Assembly: GCA_036971615.1 (NCBI GenBank)
Contig: JAYKKR010000003.1
Location: 1,240,001-1,304,000, forward strand
Direction: 5' to 3'
From: Amyloporia xantha
Lineage: Eukaryota > Basidiomycota > Agaricomycetes > Polyporales > Adustoporiaceae
Length of the DNA: 64,000 nt
The translations under genes and the position numbers were made by a program. Below the pieces are notes generated by a model. It did no database searches. It saw only the letters and a program-made list of their open reading frames with translations, and was not told where the DNA came from. Positions 37,744-50,880 of this stretch are shown piece by piece; the first letter of the stretch is position 1; each line of letters starts with the position of its first letter.

Positions 37744-37895
37744 CACGTGATGCGCTACGGCACATTTACTGATTTTGAGCCACAGACTGAGACCACGTGA
37801 TACCCCCCACGACGCATTTGCTGGTTTCAGCCCCGGAATTGCTCCACGTGACCGAAGCAGAACGCGCGTGACGTGCGGACATGTGATACGGTACT
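37744..37895. repeat. Three ~50-bp imperfect tandem units, each headed by a CACGTG E-box
   Basis: CACGTG occurs at 37744, 37794 and 37845, spaced 50-51 bp. The first two units align through CACATTTACTGATTTTGAGC versus CGCATTTGCTGGTTTCAGC; the third is more diverged. The units sit downstream of both flanking genes. Confidence 0.7.
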
Positions 37896-38180
37896 GGTCC
37901 GGAATTTCTGCCCCCAAGACCTGGAAAACTAGTGTCCAGGAATACGGGTCACGAGCGTTTGGATCAGAGTGCTATCACTTCGCAAACCAGCTTTGAGCAG
38001 GTCGGCGGCAGACTTGACTGGAACAGCAATAAATCTCACATAATTCACCACTTGGCTGTCCACATTGAGGTATCGTTGATCGGCCAGCAGGTTGCTGGAA
38101 ATGTTGAATTATACTGGTGACAATGCGACAACTATAGCTATACAAGTGGGGAACTGCTAACATAAATCTTTGCTGTCCAT

Positions 38181-41100
38181 TCATGAGGTTAAATAGTTCA
38201 TAGACTTGGAAGTCCTCCTCCATCGAGATAGAAACCACTTCCGCAACGATCCAGTAATCGATCCGGTACGAACTCGACATAAATATGTGAGAAGATAGAT
38301 GGTGATGACCTGCTCCAAATATCAGTCAGACATCCGCAGTCAGTATGCCGCATACTCACATTGAAGACGGTGAAGCCACAGAAGATGGCCAGATTCTTCC
38401 AATGATTAGAATAGAAGATATTTCGACTCCGCAAGAACTCATCAGTCGTGCGGTAAGGGCAGTATTCACAGGTAGTTGTGGCATTAGGATGTGTGAGGTA
38501 GCCGCCGTTGAGTGATATGTACGTTTGCAAGTATTGCATGCAGGATTGGCCAGATGGAGGATTAAGCTTGACAAATTCCACGGCTGCACATTTGATCTCC
38601 GATTTGCCAACGGCTGTAACAGAGGATCAGAATTGACACAAAATTAAGCATGATTCATGCGTCATCACCTTGGCCAAGGAAACCTTCCACGAAGTAAGTG
38701 GAAGGGGATACTTTGTTCATCCATGTCCAACGGCCTAACTCACGGACAGGTTGCAATACACCATCGCTGTTGACGTGATTCATTAATGAGGCAGGCAAGC
38801 GACGAATTTGGTCACGTACAACACGATGATGATTGCAAACAAGGCATTGAATACTAGTGCGGCAATTTCCGCGTTAGGAGACATCGCCGCTGTCGCCTAT
38901 ATGGATTGAACCTAACAGTGAGCTTCATGAGGCTGAAAAGAAAAAACAAGACTCTCTTACCTGGCCGAACGAGGTGTAGTACAATGGATATACAACCCCA
39001 AAAAGTAAATAGGTATATGGGGCGCGATGGGTGGGGAAGCCGGCTGTCCAATACCAGCACAAGAAAAACAGTGAAGAGCCCAATATGTTCCAAGGTATCT
39101 CGACGAGTAGCTGTGAGGTGATCAATGCCGACCATTTATACATCCGACTGTGACGCTCTCGAATCTCATAGATGTTCCGCATGTCGAGGAATGGCACTTG
39201 CAGTTGTTCAACGAGTGGAGCTGCGAGGAAAGTCGATATGTAGATTGACTATAAGGGACGTCAGTAGAGTCAGATGTAAGAAGAAAAAAGGACTTACGAA
39301 AAGCTGATTCTGGGTCCCTTGTATCGTATTCTTTGACTTGAAATACGTGAAGCCAATGACAAGAGCACACAGAATATTGACTGCCATCTTGGCGATGAGA
39401 TAAACAGGGTCTCGCCAGAGCGTTCGAGCGTCCCTCTGGAACAGCGTGATCAACTGGTAGCTCCATGACGTTGCGAACTCGGTATCCAGAGTGGCCTTGA
39501 TTGGTGGACGCCGACGGCCTTCTACATATATCGATTCGAGATTATGCTCTAGCTCTTCAGCTTGTGGGGATTCTTTCCAAGTCTGACTCCAGTCAATCTT
39601 GGCAGTCGCTGTGGCACCTGCACCCACGACATCCAAAATGAACTCTGCCCTATGGCAGGCATAAGCACGACGATATCCCATAAGTGATACCTTGACTCAC
39701 GGATTCTCATCATCTTCACATCGTCTTGAGCCATTGCGCTCGAAGTAACTAATGACGCTGGAGGACTGAAGACCCAAATCGCCGAAATAGACCGTCTGAC
39801 CCCCCTTGCGTAACAGAAGCAGCTTATCAAAGACCTCGAAGAGCTCAGCGGATGGCTGATGGATCCTGCGGTTAGACCGGTGTAAGGCAGTATCGAACAA
39901 TAATACAACGTCGTGGACATACGTGCATACAATCGATTGACCACTGTCCGCAAGCTTGCGCAAAAACGCCACTATGGCCCAAGCACTCTGGGAGTCCAGG
40001 CCAGATGTTGGTTCGTCGAGAAAAATCAGAGAGGGCTAGAAGCGGAATGAGTCAGCATCGATACTTTGAGCGCGAACTTCTCATATACCTTCGCGACGAG
40101 CTCCACACCGACGGTCGTACGTTTACGTTGCTCACAGCCTAGAGTGCCCACAATGGCGTCGGCATACGCTTCAAGACCGCACATCTGTATGCACTTCTCA
40201 ACACTAAGGAGACATAAGAATGTCTGGTCAGTTCGCGATGCAAAGTTCGCCCTGGCAACACTTACTAAGCTTCCTTCTCTGCCAAAGGTACCGATCTGGG
40301 CTGTCGTAATTTGGCAGAGAAGAGTAGAGCTTCACGAACAGTCGTAGATGCCACGTGGGTATCCATCTGTTGACAGTATCCACTACCAGTTCAGACGGTA
40401 TAAATCAATTTGAGTATCTTCTGCGCGCCGATCAGAAACCGATAAAACTCACGTCTGCGCTTGGAAGTCCGGTGGGAGCGACTGTCCATTCATAAACCGG
40501 TCACCACTGACAACCCCCTGGCCCACACGCTCTGAAAGGACGTTCAAGAGCGTAGTCTAGCCACATGGATGATATAAGCGCTCGTACGATTCCATTGCAC
40601 TCCGACATACCTTGCCTGCACCAGATTCACCCATCAGCGCCGTCAGCTTTCCAGGGGCTACATAACCAGAGACATTATCCAGTAACTGTCGGTACTGGCC
40701 GGCGGCGATAGGGACTGTGTAGCAGAGATTATGCCAGGAGAAGACGTTCCCCTTCACAGCACCCTGTTCTGAAAGATCTATTGCCTTCTCCTTCAGATCG
40801 CCGACTGCCGGTGCGGGGGATGGCTCGTGACTTCCAGCCTTCTCCACGTCACTGCCAGATGATGAGTCCGTAGCAAAGTCATCGACAGTGGATCCCTGCT
40901 TGAACAGAACAGCCGACGTCTCTTCCGAGGACCCGGTGTTGACCTCAGTCAAGAAAACTAGGGTGCCGATGAAAATGACGCAGAAAATGCAGAGGATACC
41001 GAAGTCCTGCGATCACTTGGTGTTATGGATGTTCTGAGAAAGGGGTTAACGGCAGACTCACCGACCACAGATGGCGATAAACGAATCCATAGGCTAACTC

Positions 41101-43890
41101 AGCGTACACCTTACCAGATACGGTAGATTCACCAGGCACCGAGCCTATAACGGCACATCCCTGATGCAGCAAGGAGATGTTCTCGTATCCTGGACCGGAG
41201 GGCACGAGGTCGTCGCATTCTGCATTCAACGTCGAGAACTCATTGACTATGAGTGCCTCAAAACCATATTTAAGGGGCTAAACGGTATTGTGAGAATCGG
41301 TCGACGAGAGGAGAGAAGTTCCGGACTGACATTGATGTACGTGATCCAGCGCAACGCAGGAATCATAGATGGTAGAGGGATAGGGTAGCCTGTGTAGAGC
41401 ACCAACAACAGCATCAATATACCAGCGGCTGCTGTAGCAGGTGCAGGGTCCGTAAATGCTGCGGTGATTGCCCGAAAGAAGGCTTTCAACGTGATAGTCA
41501 TGAGGCAAACAAAGAGCATGAAAATGCTGAAAAAGAGATGGACGTCTAGTAAGATGATCTAGCCACTTGATAAACAGTGCTTGACACCCACAAAAATTGT
41601 CCCGCGGAATCCTGCAAGCCAGCGAGGAAATAGAGGATCACGGAAAACAACACCATCGTAAAGAGCGTAATGGGAATATCAACTAGCGTAAGTGCAAGAG
41701 CTTCGACAAACGGATGATACATGGACGCCTTAAACTGCCTCAAGATGATCGGCCGTTGGGCGAAGAGGGTTGGGATCTCAGCCATCGTGGACAAGCCAGA
41801 CCAGACATAAGCACTGCAAAAAAATCCGTCAAGTACCAGACTTGCTGAATCGAGTGATAAGCTCACAAGAAGATCACGCTTGCCCGCGAGAAGAACGTCC
41901 CCGTGTTTGACCTCATACGCAAGTAGATCGTGCCGACGATCATGGCCAGAATGATGAAAGACCTGCGCACCACCACTGAGTGGAATATTCGGGATTAAAA
42001 ATCAAATCAAACACGTACGCCAGCTCGATGACCAAAGCCGTCATGTTCCCCCGCATAATCTGGACCCTCCGCACCATGACCGTGCGCACCTGCATCGGGA
42101 TCGAGAGCAAGAACGAGCTGTTCGCGTCCGAATGGCCCACGTACTCGGAGCGCACGCTCTCCAGATACGCGTGCGCCCGCTCGGGCTTTCCGACGCACGC
42201 GGCGCGGTACGCCCCCATCTCCGTCCTGTTCAGGTACGAGATCTCCGACTTCTTGAAGTAGTCAGCGAACTCGGAGGCCGTCCGTGGCACGAGAAGCCTG
42301 CTCTCGGGGCGAGGCGTGCGACCGTTGGGGTCTGTCACTGTCGCGATGGGCTCGGCGTGAGAAACTGTTCGAGGATAGGGTTCCGAGAAGACGTGTGGAC
42401 CTACCAGCGACGAGGAAGTCCGCGGTGGTCTGTCTGTGGGCAGGTTCGTATCCCATGTCGATGAAATACTGCCGTGCCAGTCGGGCCGGACCGAAGTACG
42501 CCATCCTGCCCTCGTAGATGACACAGACCTTGTCGAAGAGCTCGTACAGGGGCTCCCCTGCCTGGTAGATGGACACGATGGTGGACAGCCGTGTCACGTC
42601 GGTGATTCTCCGCAGGGCGCGGACAAATTCTAGCGCAGTCGAGGAGCTGCGGACGATCAGATATCGGAGAGCACTACTCGCATGAGAAGATGACATACTC
42701 GAGCCCACGGGTGGAACTGAAATAAAACGATAAGCGATCAGAAATGAAACGGGACCCGAGCAAGGCAGAATGGAACGTACTTGTCCCAACAAGTCAGGAG
42801 ACCCCGGGTCGCGAGTGTCTCGCTGATCGACACCCTCTTCTTCTCCCCTCCGGAGACACCTCGGATGGAGGCGTCCCCTACGAGAGTGTCTTTTACGTGG
42901 CGCAGGCCGAATACAGACTTGAGAACATCAGTCATCACCTGTACATTTTTCTCCCGCGACATCGAGTCCGTCCGTTCGTGGGGAGTGCGTGTGAGCGCCG
43001 CAAAGCTCAGGGTCTGCTCGACCGTGAGCGTCGGGAAGTGCACGTCGTCCTCTGGGCAGTACTGCACGTCTCCGCGGCAGTGTTCCCAGACGTCGTGTGG
43101 CAGGAGCGAGTCGTAGTGGACGTCTCCCAGGACTGCGTGATAGTCTGCGCGTTGATTGGCGAGAGTACGCAGCAGGGTACTGCACCCTGCGCCAGGACGT
43201 CCTAGCACCACTGCGGAACGGTCAGCATAACCCGTGCGGGTATGGGTTTGGAAGACTCACAAAGCATTTCCCCTGGCCGGACGACGCCTTCGAAGCCGTT
43301 GAGGATGTCCCTAGTGGCTGGATGTCGCATGCTCTGGATCCCGGACAGCCAATTAATAGGATTTAATGTTGAGCCCAAGGTAGGTTGTTGTGCGGCGGAT
43401 GAACCGAGGCCGACGACGCGTAAATTCTCAAAGAGGACACCAAGCTCCCTGCGCTTGATATCCGTCCGATCAATCCTACGAATGCCATTCATTAATATGA
43501 ACGACGATGAGAGACCGCTTAGACGCACTTGTTCACCACATCTTGAAGGGTAGTCTCAAAATCGAAATCCACATCACCAGGTGCGATGGTTGACTCTGTT
43601 GCTGAATAGGACATGTCCCCGCTGGGTCGTGCAGCGGCGCGTCGACCAGTATAGTGATCACCAGCGACGTGGTCGGGAGAGGGAAGCAACTCAGTTGCGT
43701 CACTGTCCGCGTCTGGTCTACCAATTAGGGATGCAAGGGCCATTAGAAGAGAACGAGGGTAAGGGTTGGGAGCAGCAGGAAGACCACCACCACCAGGGGA
43801 ACCTGAGACAAGTAAATGAGGATCAGAAGAGAGCGCACGAGCGCCGCCGCCTTTGTGCGATGGGCTGTGCCTGTTGCCTGGGGCAGCCAT
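38181..43890 (-). CDS. PDR-type ABC transporter (full size, ABCG)
   Basis: The ATG at 43890 ([19 protein letters not shown]) begins a long gene ending at 38181. Order: cytosolic N-terminus, NBD1 ([34 protein letters not shown]), first membrane half ([37 protein letters not shown]), NBD2 ([48 protein letters not shown]), second membrane half ([20 protein letters not shown]), and the Cys-containing PDR loop ([16 protein letters not shown]). NBD1 has Cys in place of the Walker A Lys and NBD2 keeps Lys, the normal fungal PDR asymmetry. Such pumps export xenobiotics, sterols or plant phenolics across the plasma membrane with ATP. All exon joins examined keep the frame. The substrate is unknown. 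Confidence 0.94.
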
Positions 43891-46661
43891 AGGTATCACA
43901 GCGGGCGGCGATGCTTGATGGAGATGTTTGATGCTGTGCTTGACAGCGCTAAGACGCAAGCCTGACACAAGACAAGTCGGCGAGGGCGTCGATATCTCAG
44001 CTCAGGGTCCGGGAGAGGGGGAGGGGGTGGTGGTCTCCTAGACTGCTAATAATATGTAGACACGCTGTTCGGAAGCTGCGAAGCTGCGCCCGGGGGCATT
44101 GGGAAAAATGCGGCGCGGGTTTGCCAACATAAATGAGTGGGAATTCTTATGATCAACTGCCACGGTGGCGGACGAGGACATATTGAAGAACGTGGTGCTA
44201 TACATAGCTACCATATATCCGCTTATTCCGGTTATCCGGTCTCCATCCTCTCCATACACACCGGCGGCAGTTAGCGCCACTACGCCTCGACCCGGACCGG
44301 AGCCTAGTAGCTAAACGTACCTAGTGTACTACACTGCATTCGATCCAATCCAACACCTATCCCCACCAGACCGCGTTAAAGCGTGCGCGAATGAAAGCTC
44401 ATGTCCAAGCTCTGCTATATAGGAAGATCAGATTGGCTATTTACATTCGGCGCCAAATAGAAAGCCAGGCCGATTCAACGTGTGTATTTTGGTCATGGTC
44501 TCTTGGTCATTGAACGGACCAGAAGCGGGCACGGGGCATGACTCAGGCCAAAGATATATACGACGTACCGTGAATTCCCGTCACCACACGCAATATGGCG
44601 TATGTATTCCTTGACACTTCACTTCCAGGTCTTATGGGCGTCATGCGATGACTTCAGTCATAAGCTTCTTCTGCAGAGCACAATCTGCTGCTACAGCTCG
44701 CGTCGACGAAGAAAGACACGATCGACGAGAGGAGCATTGCAGATTTCTAGGATGCTGATCGTCACTGGTCCCTTAAACTGATCTAACACACGCATGTCAG
44801 ACTTCGACACGACGTTGACATGACCATGGCTCCGATCCCGGGAATAGCAGCGTGTCATCAGACGCCCAGATATTGCGGGGATTTATGGAACAGAGCGCAG
44901 TAACCGCTAAAGGGTAGTAAAGACCGTCTATCAGTGCACTGAAATGAATGCGAATGAAATTCATATGACGCACTCTAGTAGATCCGTCATGCAGGACATC
45001 GCTCGACCGCGATACTAACACCATAGCGGCGGCAAGCGCCAATCCCCGACTCCGTTGAAGTATATACGATCATTTCAATCAAATACGCTTAAGGACGGAG
45101 AATAGTACTAGAAATCAGCACAGGAAACACAAGTTACAGTACGATACTCTGTGTAACATACAGTCAAATTTAAACAAAAATGCTGCCTAGAACCTTGATG
45201 ACATGCAAATGTCTGTCAATATATTGATGGAAAAATATAAGAACAGCACTTGTGTACTTGCTTGCAGGCCTGTTTCTGCACGGAGGATTTTATACTCGAG
45301 TCAACGAACAAAAATCGACTGGATAAATACGAATTCCAAATAACCCTTTATTTGGATATCTTGACATGCGTAGGCTGCAGCCTTACGTAAGGATAGGAGG
45401 TACAACCGGGCCGAACCTCGGGTCTTCAACCTTGTTTTCACGGCTTTTCGCTCCCCTCTCCTATTCGTTCCTGCTCTAATGGGAGGTGGCATGAGGTGGC
45501 ATGCCGTTGTAGCCGTACTTGCATGCCGCCTCCTGGCTCCTGCCGCTGTGGCATCGAATATGCCCGAGCAGCCACACTTGACGGTACTTCCTGATAATTG
45601 GGGGTGGCGGGGTGGCACGCGGCCTTGTATACCAGTGTACCATCGGGGATTTTCAGTTGTCAGTGCTTTTGCATCTTGCGATTTTCACTATTTTTGATCT
45701 GATTATGGGACGGTAAAGCACCTTATGTTGAAGGTGGGCTGTGGTCGAGATGAAGGACAGGTTTTGGCATGTTAGCACTGAACTTGCTGTTTTCAGATGG
45801 TCTGTCGAACTTGAGGGCATGCGTGTAGTATTGAACATGTACAGCTCAATATGTATTTTGTAGGACAGCTGAAACATAGAAGTCTGAATTGTATCGTCAA
45901 GCATTATTGTGCTGCAATCGCCGGGTCAGTCGCATTTACGGCGCTACATATTATGAGTGGTTATTTGGAACCGGCGGGCGGAGCTGCCAATATCTACAAG
46001 TATTTGAGTCACGTTTAGTTTCCCACGAGTCCAACACTTGGAGGGGGATAGGCACGTTGGAGGTTTGACAATACCCTCCTCCACTCCGTGGGAGTTGGGG
46101 ATGAGGCTGCTCCTAGGAGCTCGGAGGTTGCAGGCAAAACACCAGCGCTGGCAAACGATGTCCATTGCAGTACCCATGATGTTTGTGACAAGTGTTTTAA
46201 TCGCTCAGGCGGTCTAGCCACCGTGTTCGATTAATAATAATCGAGACAAGAAGGTGGTTTCGCAGTCAAATCAAATTGGTCGGTAAAGTTTGGCCACCGG
46301 GCCTTCCGTAAGCAGTGCTAGTAAGGTCCCAGGTGTCCTGCCGAATTTGCGAAACACAGTCAATGCAACCAGAGCTGACCAGATGCAAGTTCGAGACGAG
46401 ATATATGCCAAAGACGATATTGAATGCTTCCCTTTGAGTCGCGACACAGCCCCAAATATTGGGATAGCCCAACGAGTTGACAAGTATGTTCTTCGCAAAA
46501 CGAAAATATGGAAGCAAGAATGTCAAGGGCATAAATCGATTTGGAGTTGAAGCCGTTCAACAACTTTAACTTGTCTCCCGTAGGCAGACTCTAAGATTGT
46601 GACCTTATAGGGGGAGGGAGGACGGTAATAATATAGGTCTGCTTCAAAACGCGCCTATCAG
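43891..46661. other. Large intergenic region, no supported gene
   Basis: About 2.8 kb upstream of the ABC transporter. Short open frames without domains only; one at 45479-45697 has a hydrophobic N-terminus but no supporting splice or homology signal. A run of ten or more G lies near 46673. It marks the edge of the repeat-rich part of the window. Confidence 0.5.
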
Positions 46662-46681
46662 ACCGTAAGACGAGGGGGGGG

Positions 46682-47253
46682 GGTCGATTGGTCGGATTCG
46701 ATTGGCGCACGTAGATAGTCACGTGTCACAACAACGGGCACGAGTCACGTTTACCCTTTTCCAGTCATGCAATTTGTCTTGAAAAACCCTTAGGCCAGCT
46801 TATTTTATATACTAATAAGTCTATTTATGGCATTTTAAGTAGGTAAATCAATTGTAGCATACAAATTAAGTAGACAGAGTTGTCTAAATTTGAAGGTTCT
46901 TGTAATAAAGGCAGTGACTTTGAAAGGCTTGTTGTATGAAGCTGCCTAGTCCCAATACTACACCTTATTTCATTAAATGCGCGAACGACGAACAAGGCTT
47001 TATTGTGCCTTACCCTCCCTCACTGCGCTCGGGTGGTCTCCCTCGGACGGGTGAACAGTGGCCCTCTTCGCACACCCAGCACCGCCGACATTTTCCATTT
47101 ATGGAACAAAACCATGGCCGGCAGTCTTATCTTGCGAGATTGGGCCAAAGGCTGTTATTATTACTCTGGTATTTACTCACTACCGACACGCCGTGACTTG
47201 TCCGCCGTGACGCGCGACTATCGGCGGGCGCCAATCGAACCCGACCAATCGAC
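46682..47253. repeat. Inverted-repeat element of about 570 bp
   Basis: The left arm, GGTCGATTGGTCGG then ATTCGATTGGCGC (46682-46708), is repeated inverted at 47227-47253 with one mismatch in 27 bp. Weaker similarity continues inward about 25 bp (GATAGTCACGTGTCAC against GATAGTCGCGCGTCAC). ACCGTAAGACG lies outside both arms in the same orientation (46665-46675 and 47264-47274), like a long flanking direct repeat. No coding capacity is seen. It could be a non-autonomous DNA element or a solo terminal structure of the neighbouring retroelement. Confidence 0.55.
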
Positions 47254-47987
47254 CGTAGACTCACCGTAAGACGCCATTTCGTTCGTGTTCGCCCTTGCTG
47301 AGAAAATGTCGGTCGGTGCCGGACAAATGCCGAGGGTGTTATCCGGATCTCATTGGCCAATCCACTGCCTTGGGTCGGAAGCTGGAGGCTGCAGCTCTCC
47401 CAAAGCTCTCCTGTCGGCGAGATTGCGAAGCCAAACAGAAATTTCAGCGCATTGCATAGCACGCTTCACCAATAGCCATGCAAGTAGGAGGGCAAACTCT
47501 AGCAGTGTATAATCTTCAGGTCGCAATTAATGGAGTGTGTACCTGCTCTGGCCCTGGCCGCCGCCCTCAGGTAGCCTTGAAAAAAAAACAAGATAGACCC
47601 TCTGTGATTCCACAAGGGAAACACAATCGACAAGGGATGCATTTATAAAAACTGTCTACGAGGGGAAAACAACTGTGTGTAGGCCAGCGACGCGACTCGA
47701 CACGACGCGTCGCGTCCAGGCAGATATACAGACGCGTTTCGGAGATCGATTTGCTTACATAACTCCGAAATTGCGTCTTACGGTTGGGCCCATGGAATTT
47801 GAGGCAGTCTGCGATCGTCCTGGGCGAACGAAATGAATTGATTTCGTGTCGCTGCCACTCTCTCGCGCGAGCCGGTTGGTTCGGGGAGTGCGTTGCGTGC
47901 GGATGTGCGTGCGTCGGGGGCAGCCCGATGGGGGCGACGCAGACCGACGCGCAACGCGAGCTCCAGGAACTGACGACCGGGCCGAGC
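47254..47987. other. Non-coding 3' flank of the YR retrotransposon
   Basis: About 730 bp. It contains a third copy of the ACCGTAAGACGC string in inverse orientation (47774-47785), so that 47264-47282 and 47767-47785 form an 18-of-19 inverted repeat. Terminal repeats that would define the retrotransposon end were not identified. Confidence 0.4.
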
Positions 47988-49085
47988 TCAAGCCATGAGA
48001 GGAGCGAAGGGAAGAGCCGGAGGTTCGAAATGCTGAGCGTGAGGATCGGCCCAGTGGAGTCGAGAGGAGAGGTGAAGGACCCGATCCTGGGGGACATCAA
48101 TGTACAGACGGTACGCATCGCTGCGCCAGCAGCCGAGTTGCTGAATCTCGTAATCTGAGTATCCCACTGCAGCTGCGGATGTGGCAGCACCACGACGAAA
48201 GCTATGGCCGGAATAGCGGGAGTAATCCAAACCAATACTAGCCAGGGACAATTTGAGACGAGCAATGAAATCAGCTCGTGTCAGTGGAGAGCCGTCCGAA
48301 TTGGCGACGAATAGAGGAGCAGTGGGAGGGCGAGGATCAACCAAGAACAAGTGCTGCAGGGCCGCAACGGGACAGGTGGGAGCACCAGGGGCCTTAGCAA
48401 GCAGAACCGAGACACCCCGGCGAAATGGATCAGTTTTAGAAGAGGGGAGGGAGAGGAGAACATGGGTGGGTGCGTCAGGAGAGGGATGGAACTGCACAGC
48501 ACCACGAGTGAGTGCCATAGCCGGGTTAAAGGACTCGGGGCGGTCGACAGTGAACTCGCCACAGCGCAAGAAACCCGCGAAAGCGGTCAACATGGCTGCC
48601 CGGAAGGACACGTCGGCTGCGGAAGGGGCCTCAGGACAGGCGGCGGACAGCCGTTGCAGGATATCCAGGGTGATAGGCAGCTTGGGGTTGCGATCCCGCT
48701 CTCCGTGATAGCGCTTGATCCCACGGATGAGGCGCTGCACGACGGGTGCTTCACAAGAGTCGAATGGCATGTCAGCGTCGACGTGGAGGGAACGAACGGC
48801 GCACAGGTAGGATTTAATGGTTTTTGGCTGGAGTGACCGTCCACCCAGGTAGGCGACCCACTCCATGATAGCTCGTTGTGAGGCCGGGAGGAAGGAACCG
48901 TCGGCGTTGAGATAAGAGGGATGGAGGCGAATGAAGTCGATGAAGGACTTTTGCCCTGTGCTGTACGTTTTTCGAGTGCTGGATGCGAGGCCATGCCAGA
49001 GGTAGAATGCAACCTGTCGTGAGTAGTGAGAGTGCGTTTCAAACCACTGAGCTGGAGGTTGGGTGATGAGGTCGTGCGATCCAAG
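47988..49085 (-). CDS. Tyrosine recombinase of the YR retrotransposon
   Basis: The frame is open from about 49085 (LITQPPAQWFETHSHYSRQ) to the stop at 47988. The N-terminal SAM-like DNA-binding part reads YLWHGLASSTRKTYSTGQ, then MEWVAYLGGRSLQPKTIKSY. The catalytic residues appear in order: Arg in FAGFLRCGEF, His-x-x-Arg in SGHSFRRGAA, a Trp-containing LGCWRSDAY box, and the probable nucleophile Tyr in RLYIDV. By family it joins a circular cDNA to the target without a target-site duplication. This frame overlaps the end of the RT-RH frame, so translation would need a frameshift, splicing or an internal start. No lesion is evident in the catalytic part. Confidence 0.85.
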   Translation of the reverse strand, partial: LGSHDLITQPPAQWFETHSHYSRQVAFYLWHGLASSTRKTYSTGQKSFIDFIRLHPSYLNADGSFLPASQRAIMEWVAYLGGRSLQPKTIKSYLCAVRSLHVDADMPFDSCEAPVVQRLIRGIKRYHGERDRNPKLPITLDILQRLSAACPEAPSAADVSFRAAMLTAFAGFLRCGEFTVDRPESFNPAMALTRGAVQFHPSPDAPTHVLLSLPSSKTDPFRRGVSVLLAKAPGAPTCPVAALQHLFLVDPRPPTAPLFVANSDGSPLTRADFIARLKLSLASIGLDYSRYSGHSFRRGAATSAAAVGYSDYEIQQLGCWRSDAYRLYIDVPQDRVLHLSSRLHWADPHAQHFEPPALPFAPLMA

Positions 49086-49099
49086 TGTGGAGCCAGCTC

Positions 49100-50868
49100 G
49101 AAGAGGCGGGAGTACTGAAAGCGAGAAGCGGCGTCAGCAAGGGCATTAGCTTTGGAGGGAAGCCAGGAAGAAGAGAAAGAGAAATCAAGGCAGGCGGCGA
49201 GCATGAGCAGGAGGCGTAGCTGAGTCATTGTATGACGAGACCGATTGCGCTCCGTCTCGATGGCATTCACAATGACCTCATTGTCGATGTGGAAAACGAC
49301 GTGGCAGTGACGCCAGTCATTTCCCCAGCGCAGGGCTGCCTGAACGACAGCATACAGCTCCTTGAACTGAATATTGCGCCGGGAACCGCGGAAGTGACGA
49401 GGTACGCGCGAAGAGTACCAATGGTTCTGAAAGACACCACCAATGCCTTTTGTCCCACTGGCGTCTGTATGAACGTGAAGGACAGGGCGGGGAGGAGTGA
49501 TGACTCGAATACCATTCCAAGCATTGACAAATGTCTGCCACCAGGTGAGATCAGCACGGGCATAGGCGGGGATATGACGGACAGCATAAGGGCTGCGGAA
49601 AGTCCACCCAAACTCTAGGAGACGCTGCACGAATGCACGGGAGTGTGGGATAACTTGTGAAGCGAACTGTAAGAACCCTATGAGCTCCTGCAGCTCATGC
49701 AGAGTGCAGGCTGATCGACAGGCCCAAGAGGGTAGAAGCTCATCCCGCAGATAGGTGAGCTTGTCGGAGGGGAGCCGCGCTTCCATGGCAACGCTGTCGA
49801 GCTCGAGACCAAGGAACTCAAGAGAAGTACAAGGATAGACAGTTTTCTCATGCTGGAAATGGAGGCCGATGACCCAGTCCAGAGCTGCGTTAGCCAATGG
49901 AAGTGGAGTATCAGGCCGGAACATAGGCAGGAAGTCATCTAGGTAATGCTTTAGGGAGGCGGGGATGTGGCGTTGGATGATCCAGTGGAGAGCTTCAGCG
50001 AAGAGGTTGAAGATATAGGGCGCGGTCTTCAATCCGAACACGAGAACCACGTAGTAATAAAAGGATCCACCCCAGCGGCAACCAAGAAGGGGCCAGTCCT
50101 GCGGTCGAACAGGAATATGCCGAAACGCATCTTTGAGGTCAAGTTTAGCAAGAAGGGTGCCAGGGCCTAGTCGAGCGAGTTCAGCCAGAGCACGATCGAA
50201 GCGTTCATACGTAATATGAGCCTCTGAATCCGGGATCCCATCGTTGATGGAAGAGCCGTCAGGCCAGGAGAGATGATTGATAACGCGAAGCTTTGTGGGC
50301 TTACGTTTGCGCGCAACCGTCCCGAGGGGAGAGCAGCGGAAGTTGGCGAGGGAAAGGGCCCGTGCAGTCGGTTACGTTGAAGCAGGGAAGAAATGTCACT
50401 GTCAATGACTGATGGATTCTCAAGGGCAGTTCTGAGATTCTGGCAGGACTGCTCATGATTAGGTGCGATGAAGCCAATGCAGGCACCATAATCGATTATG
50501 TGAATAAGTGAGCGTACAAAGTCCTGATCTGGATAATCTGACAGATAATATTCCCATGCCTCCTTTACCAACGTGGACGAAACACGTGTTCTCTCCATGA
50601 GTGGCCCGAGGGGCGAGACGAAATTGCACCGAGGATCGGTGTTCGGCCGAGCAGGCGGCGGGGGTCCCGGGGGGAAAAGCTCAGCGTACGGGGGCTGAGG
50701 CAAGGTGAGACCCGATGAGTCGCGAGGGGTCTGTGAGAGCGAAGGAGCAAAAACTGGGGGCTGAGGAGGAGAGGGTGCCAATGCGATAGAGCCGGAGCCG
50801 ATCGTAGACCGAGGAGGCTCGCCCAAGCGGCTAGGACGAGCGGTGGACGAGGCGGTAGAACCGCTCAT
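49100..50868 (-). pseudogene. Reverse transcriptase-RNase H of the YR retrotransposon
   Basis: The 5' part begins near 50868 (MSGSTASSTARPSRLGEPPR, Pro-rich) and includes TLVKEAWEYYLSDYPDQDFV. After a 1-nt shift near 50338-50350 the frame continues LRVINHLSWPDGSSIND, KLDLKDAFRHIPVRPQDWP, GLKTAPYIFNLFAEAL and the catalytic box HYLDDF. RNase H follows: VLHVHTDASGTKGIGG, QFKELYAVVQAALRW and VVFHIDNEVIVNAI carry the expected acidic residues. The protein copies the element RNA into DNA. The shift breaks the continuous reading of the RT N-terminus, so this copy is probably not autonomous unless the shift is an assembly error. Confidence 0.8.
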
Positions 50869-50880
50869 CCTGCCGGGCCC

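Larger units (their letters stand above)
36973..38180. other. Convergent intergenic region containing a MITE and a tandem repeat
   Basis: 1.2 kb between the 3' ends of the aldo-keto reductase (+) and the ABC transporter (-). It holds the 275-bp CACTG element and the CACGTG repeats listed separately. No gene is supported. Confidence 0.6.

Noticed and set aside
42007..43205. Several 60-150 codon + strand frames
   Set aside because: Antisense shadows of the ABC transporter exons, whose minus-strand frames carry Walker, signature and membrane segments.
45479..45697. Short open frame with a signal-peptide-like N-terminus
   Set aside because: Seventy codons with no Cys pattern, no splice partner and no homology cue; GC-rich sequence gives such frames by chance.
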